8,574 bases of DNA from Candidatus Woesearchaeota archaeon (GTDB lineage: Archaea; Nanobdellota; Nanobdellia; Woesearchaeales; UBA10200). The stretch covers positions 1 to 8,574 of the forward strand of contig JACPBN010000018.1 of the NCBI GenBank assembly GCA_016180275.1, written 5' to 3'. How positions within the stretch are numbered: position 1 is the stretch's first letter; every line of letters starts with the position of its first letter. A program made the position numbers and the translations under genes. A model generated the notes under the pieces. The model was not told the DNA's origin, ran no database searches, and saw nothing but the letters and a program-made list of their open reading frames with translations. Positions 5,721-8,574 of the stretch are shown piece after piece.

Positions 5721-5783
5721 CTTCGAATAATCCTAATTCAACAATTATTTTAATAACATTTAGAACTAATTCTTATTATTAAT

Positions 5784-6500
5784 TCATGGCTTAGCAACAG
5801 TGTTCCACAACAGCTCAAAATACTTCTTGTAGCTGTCTGCAAGAGCTTGGTTATCTATCACGATTGCAGAAACTTCATCTGTAGCTAATAAAATACAAAC
5901 TAAACTTCCGCATACATCAATCATCATAGGATTCTGGTATTTGTCAGGCAAATATCTAGTGTTGTAATCTCTTGCAGCTCCTGTCTTTCTTGCAAATTCA
6001 TAGTAGAGTGCCCTGACTTTTGTCTTTTGTTTCTTTAGTTGCTTAAGGAATTTATAGTGCCTGTGCTTCAGAAACTGCCTTACTTTTCCTGAGCCGCCTA
6101 TTGCATAATACCACTTCTGTTTTTGCGCAATCAGCATCATGTAGGCAGTAGAAACTCCATCTGGTCCGTGAAAATAATATACCTCTTCTTTTTTTGGAGT
6201 TAGGTTATAGTCCAGCTTTAATTCAGGCAATGCCTTTTCTATAAGATATTCCTTTTCCTTTATCAGCTCAGTCAGCCTTTCCGGATTTACTGCCTTATAG
6301 ACCTTCTTTTTGCTTGAGATGATGCTGCTTACTAAACCCTTTTCTGTCAATCTGTCAAGAATGTCATACCCATTAACCCTATGTACCCCTGATTTTTTTG
6401 TTATCTCATTCACGTTTGCAGAGCCTAATTTCAATAATGCAAGATATACTTTTGCCTCATTGAATGTTAATCCAGCTGCCAATAATGCTTCTTCTTTCAT
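5784..6500 (-). CDS. TrmB-family transcriptional regulator
   Basis: The 238-residue protein begins MKEEALLAAGLTFNEAKVYLALLKLGSANVNEI, the typical TrmB N-terminal winged helix-turn-helix. The recognition helix is about 39-53 (VHRVNGYDILDRLTEKG), with a linking helix about 74-95. The C-terminal half (about 105-238) corresponds to the PLD-like effector/dimerisation domain of TrmB-like proteins. TrmB regulators bind sugars or other small effectors and control transport and metabolic genes. I see no basis for naming its effector. A TTTAAATA box is centred 28 bases before the ATG. It is divergent from two small membrane proteins and a PEP-utilising enzyme, which are its most likely local targets by position only. 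Confidence 0.88.
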   Translation of the reverse strand: MKEEALLAAGLTFNEAKVYLALLKLGSANVNEITKKSGVHRVNGYDILDRLTEKGLVSSIISSKKKVYKAVNPERLTELIKEKEYLIEKALPELKLDYNLTPKKEEVYYFHGPDGVSTAYMMLIAQKQKWYYAIGGSGKVRQFLKHRHYKFLKQLKKQKTKVRALYYEFARKTGAARDYNTRYLPDKYQNPMMIDVCGSLVCILLATDEVSAIVIDNQALADSYKKYFELLWNTVAKP

Positions 6501-6524
6501 CGCAAAAGCAGATAAGAGGGCTAT

Positions 6525-6532
6525 TATTTAAA
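6525..6532 (-). promoter_or_regulatory. TATA box of the TrmB-like gene
   Basis: On the minus strand this reads TTTAAATA, centred about 28 bases before the ATG at 6500, so the mRNA should be leaderless. Confidence 0.65.
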
Positions 6533-6602
6533 TCTTATGTTTGTTGTAATGCTTATTACTACAAGAGTTAATATAGCGACGATAAATCACTCTATAAAGT
6601 CT

Positions 6603-6613
6603 AAGATATATTA
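6603..6613 (+). promoter_or_regulatory. Possible TATA box of the 87-residue membrane protein gene
   Basis: AAGATATATTA is centred about 25 bases before the ATG at 6633. TATAAA at 6593-6598 is an alternative that would give a short leader with GGGGG (6623-6627) as ribosome site. Confidence 0.35.
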
Positions 6614-6632
6614 TAAGTTATCGGGGGCAAAC

Positions 6633-6896
6633 ATGCAGGAAATATACGAAGCGAGAGTGCAAGAATTCAACAAAAAAGCGAATCATATCCCTAAAACTGA
6701 AGCAGATGCATATTCGTTGCTATTTGGGATTATATCATTTGCATTCTTGGCGTTGCTGATATTTTATCATGATTTGCAAAAGTTTGGGATGCCTGTTACT
6801 TATGAAGCAATAGTGCAGCAACAGCTATCGCTATTCAGGACGTACGGCCTTGATTTATCTACTCTTGTTAATAATGCAAATCTCTCTCCTCAATAA
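6633..6896 (+). CDS. Small single-pass membrane protein, unknown function
   Basis: This 87-residue protein is not recognised. A charged N-terminal stretch (MQEIYEARVQEFNKKANHIPKTE) is followed by one hydrophobic segment at about 28-45 (SLLFGIISFAFLALLIFY) and a polar C-terminal part of about 40 residues. The frame is open back to an ATG at 6537. The ATG at 6633 is preferred because a TATA-like box and a GGGGG stretch sit in front of it and because the upstream part would overlap the divergent TrmB promoter. It shares its 132-base upstream region with the TrmB-like gene and is followed after 66 bases by another tiny membrane protein. Confidence 0.65.
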   Translation: MQEIYEARVQEFNKKANHIPKTEADAYSLLFGIISFAFLALLIFYHDLQKFGMPVTYEAIVQQQLSLFRTYGLDLSTLVNNANLSPQ

Positions 6897-6931
6897 AGTT
6901 ATGGCAATAATTAGGGAATTATATAAAAATC

Positions 6932-6939
6932 TTTAAATA
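6932..6939 (+). promoter_or_regulatory. TATA box of the 47-residue protein gene
   Basis: TTTAAATA is centred about 27 bases before the ATG at 6963, the window's standard leaderless arrangement. This is strong support that the short frame is a real gene. Confidence 0.6.
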
Positions 6940-6962
6940 ACAGATTCCATTAAATCGATTTT

Positions 6963-7106
6963 ATGACAGAATTCGAAGACGCGGAAGCTGAAGAGATGCA
7001 CAATAAGTCAGATCATCGCATAGATGTAAGCCCTGAATGGAAGTATTTCAAATATGCAGTATATGCGATATTGCTGGTTGTAGTGTTATATTATGTATTG
7101 AAATAA
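6963..7106 (+). CDS. 47-residue tail-anchored-type membrane microprotein
   Basis: The frame reads MTEFEDAEAEEMHNKSDHRIDV, then SPEWKYFKYAVYAILLVVVLYYVLK and a stop. The first 25 residues are acidic and soluble. Residues about 31-46 form a single hydrophobic helix at the very C-terminus, so a tail-anchored topology is likely. The gene is below usual length cut-offs, but a perfect TTTAAATA box 27 bases upstream and the charged/hydrophobic division support it. No family is recognised. It lies between another small membrane protein and the PEP-utilising gene and might be co-transcribed with the latter, whose start is 68 bases beyond its stop. Confidence 0.6.
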   Translation: MTEFEDAEAEEMHNKSDHRIDVSPEWKYFKYAVYAILLVVVLYYVLK

Positions 7107-7132
7107 ATTAATTGATATTAAAAAAGTCAGTG

Positions 7133-7156
7133 TTATTATTATTATTATTATTATTA
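7133..7156 (+). repeat. (TTA)8 trinucleotide microsatellite
   Basis: Eight perfect TTA units lie seven bases before the ribosome site of the PEP-utilising gene. The run is in frame with that gene, and the frame is open back to TAA at 7109-7111. It would encode eight leucines if translation began at GTG 7130 or TTG 7112. Changes in copy number would alter leader length without breaking that frame. Confidence 0.9.
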
Positions 7157-7162
7157 AAATTC

Positions 7163-7169
7163 GGTGAGG
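7163..7169 (+). promoter_or_regulatory. Shine-Dalgarno site fixing a TTG start
   Basis: GGTGAGG lies five bases before TTG at 7175. It closely matches the archaeal anti-Shine-Dalgarno and selects this TTG over GTG 7130 and TTG 7112, which have no such site. Confidence 0.6.
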
Positions 7170-7174
7170 CAAAT

Positions 7175-8574
7175 TTGATACCTACAAATACACAGCATCC
7201 TCAAATTGATGTAGATGGCATTCTCAGGAAAAAATACTATTTTCAGGGATTTAACGGCACTCCTGGATTGCTGACGTTTGGCGCACCATCTTCCTGCAAA
7301 TATATGTATGGGTATTTAGGCTATGGCTATACTGTCCTTGTAGATTTCTATGAGAATGACAAAGCTTATTATGGCTATGCATGGGATGATCTTCACAATA
7401 TAAACAATCATCTGATGGAAAATCTTGCTAAAAACAAAAATTACCTTGATGTTATCTGGCAGAAACACACTGCTATCAATAAAGAGCATTTTGCAGTCCT
7501 GAAAAAACTTGATAAGATAGATATAAAGAAAATAAGCGATAAAGAGCTGATTAAGAAATATCAACAGTTCGCTGAAGCGTTTAATAAGCTCCTTGGGGTA
7601 AGCCATATAGTGGAAGGTTTTAGTCTCACAACAGAGGAGAAAATCAGGAATTTGGTGTTAACTGCAATAAAAAAAGCAGGGCGTGAAAGCGAATACCATA
7701 AAATAATTGCGCAATTAACTACGCCAACATTTGCATCATTCATAGGCGAAGCCCATAATGCAATTGTGCTTGCAGCACTTGAATATTCCAAAGGAAAACC
7801 TATTGATAAGGAACTTAAGCAATTGGAAAAAAAATATTACTGGCTCAATAATGGCTATTCATGCACACATTATCTGGATGCAGCATACTTTATGCATGAA
7901 GTAAATGAATTAGTTAAGAAAAGGATTACAAAAGAAACGGAATCTGCAGCTAGAAATTATGCAAAAAACTTGCAGCAAAATAAAAAAATAAAACAAAAGG
8001 TGTTCAAAGAATTAAAACTAAGCAAAGAGCTTATCCAGTTGCTGGAGATCAGCGATTTCATGGCAAAGCTGCAGGACAACAGAAAGCACATTACTACAAT
8101 CACTCTGAGCTATACTGACAATTTCTTGGCAGAAATAGGCAGGAGATTTAATATAAAGCATGAGCTTATGCGCTATCTCATACAGGCAGAAGTGACTGAG
8201 GAAAATCTGCGAAATCTTACAAGCCAGATGCTTGAAGAAAGAAGAATGAAATCTATATTCTTCTCAAGTCTTGAAAGCCAGAAAGAAGAAGACCCTGAAA
8301 AAAGGGCAATAGTGTTTACTGGCAGCAAAGCAGAAAAGAAGATTAAGCAATTAATGCAGGAAGAGCTTGAAGAGGTTAAAGAATTGCATGGAAACTGCGC
8401 ATCTCCAGGAAAAGTAACTGCAATAGTCAAAGTCTGCCGTGGCGCAGGAGAGATTGCAAAAGTGCAGAAAGGAGACATTTTAGTCGCATGCATGACACAG
8501 CCTGAGTTTGTTCCAGCGATGAAAAGAGCTGCAGCAATAATCACAGATGAAGGCGGCTTGACTTGCCACGCTGC
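7175..8574 (+). CDS. PEP-utilising enzyme with phosphohistidine mobile domain (partial)
   Basis: The frame runs open to the right edge (466 codons visible). From about residue 406 it is the swivelling phosphohistidine domain of PEP synthase/PPDK-type enzymes: GNCASPGKVTAI, then KGDILVACMTQPEFVPAM, then ITDEGGLTCHAA, with His465 the residue that would carry phosphate. The 400 residues before it do not resemble the N-terminal ATP-grasp domain of PEP synthase. They begin with a compact aromatic-rich part (YYFQGFNGTPGLLTFGAPSS near 21-40, then YGYLGYGY) and continue as long charged helices. It may therefore use a different phosphate donor or bind another ligand. The TTG start rests on GGTGAGG at 7163-7169. 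Since the 3' end is missing, a C-terminal PEP-binding barrel cannot be excluded. Confidence 0.85.
   Translation, partial: MIPTNTQHPQIDVDGILRKKYYFQGFNGTPGLLTFGAPSSCKYMYGYLGYGYTVLVDFYENDKAYYGYAWDDLHNINNHLMENLAKNKNYLDVIWQKHTAINKEHFAVLKKLDKIDIKKISDKELIKKYQQFAEAFNKLLGVSHIVEGFSLTTEEKIRNLVLTAIKKAGRESEYHKIIAQLTTPTFASFIGEAHNAIVLAALEYSKGKPIDKELKQLEKKYYWLNNGYSCTHYLDAAYFMHEVNELVKKRITKETESAARNYAKNLQQNKKIKQKVFKELKLSKELIQLLEISDFMAKLQDNRKHITTITLSYTDNFLAEIGRRFNIKHELMRYLIQAEVTEENLRNLTSQMLEERRMKSIFFSSLESQKEEDPEKRAIVFTGSKAEKKIKQLMQEELEEVKELHGNCASPGKVTAIVKVCRGAGEIAKVQKGDILVACMTQPEFVPAMKRAAAIITDEGGLTCHA

Larger units (their letters stand above)
5457..5783. other. Gene-free stretch with promoter and repeat mosaic
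   Basis: This 327-base stretch lies between the nucleotidyltransferase start and the TrmB-like gene stop. It holds a TATA box, two inverted copies of the dispersed repeat, an 18-base GC-rich hairpin, and two pairs of short direct repeats. These are CTAATCCAACAAT (5557-5569) against CTAATTCAACAAT (5733-5745), and CGAATAATC at 5599-5607 and 5724-5732, each followed by CTAAT (after ATG in the first). No tRNA or recognisable RNA gene is seen. A 40-codon plus-strand frame (5608-5730) is not convincing. Confidence 0.6.

Noticed and set aside
5608..5730. 40-codon plus-strand frame from ATG in the repeat mosaic
   Set aside because: Its last third is translated from the dispersed repeat and hairpin, no TATA box or ribosome site precedes it, and the composition is unlike neighbouring proteins.
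5544..5760. tRNA or CRISPR-like array in the gene-free stretch
   Set aside because: No T-arm or cloverleaf is found on either strand, and the repeats are inverted or diverged and not evenly spaced as in a CRISPR array.
6537..6632. Longer start for the 87-residue membrane protein
   Set aside because: The extra 32 residues would be translated from the divergent promoter region. A TATA-like box and G-run favour ATG 6633.
7316..8544. Antisense frames of 76-123 codons at the right end
   Set aside because: They lie opposite the continuous PEP-utilising frame, whose family motif GGLTCHAA proves the plus strand is coding.

Overview
The window looks like part of a small, AT-rich archaeal genome, most likely a DPANN-type archaeon (the Woesearchaeota/Pacearchaeota style is a guess from gene content). 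The evidence is an Orc1/Cdc6 initiator, a TrmB-family regulator, a seryl-tRNA synthetase whose catalytic core reads like the archaeal/eukaryal form, and archaeal promoters. At least six genes have a TATA box (TTTAAATA, TTTATATA or TTTATAAA type) centred 27-31 bases before the start codon, so their mRNAs should be leaderless or nearly so. The two genes with non-ATG starts (orc1/cdc6 and the PEP-utilising protein) instead have clear Shine-Dalgarno sequences.

Layout, left to right. Positions 1-38 may be the tail of an upstream gene, followed by a copy of a short GC-rich dispersed repeat. Positions 154-279 hold a short-chain dehydrogenase remnant in which the N-terminal Rossmann motif is joined directly to a typical C-terminal tail. 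On the plus strand follow a stand-alone cupin like type II phosphomannose isomerase, a hicB-hicA toxin-antitoxin pair, a HIT-family hydrolase, serS and orc1/cdc6. The orc1/cdc6 gene appears to start at an ATT codon.

An oppositely oriented block (4261-5456, minus strand) encodes a nucleotidyltransferase of the GSX10DXD type, split by a single-base frameshift in an A-run, and a small helical protein of unknown function behind it. Its promoter side (5457-5783) has no gene. It holds inverted and direct copies of the dispersed repeat and a strong GC-rich hairpin. A TrmB-like regulator (minus strand) is then divergent from two small single-pass membrane proteins (87 and 47 residues). Last is a PEP-utilising, phosphohistidine-domain protein that runs off the right edge. 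A (TTA)8 microsatellite lies immediately before its ribosome binding site.

The genes do not form one pathway. The left half is mostly housekeeping (translation, replication initiation, nucleotide hydrolysis) with a toxin-antitoxin pair inserted. The right half is more accessory in character: frameshifted nucleotidyltransferase, repeats, regulator, membrane microproteins. The items most worth a second look are the nucleotidyltransferase/104-residue pair with its frameshift, the dispersed repeat family, the ATT start of orc1/cdc6, and the unusual front half of the PEP-utilising protein with its microsatellite leader.
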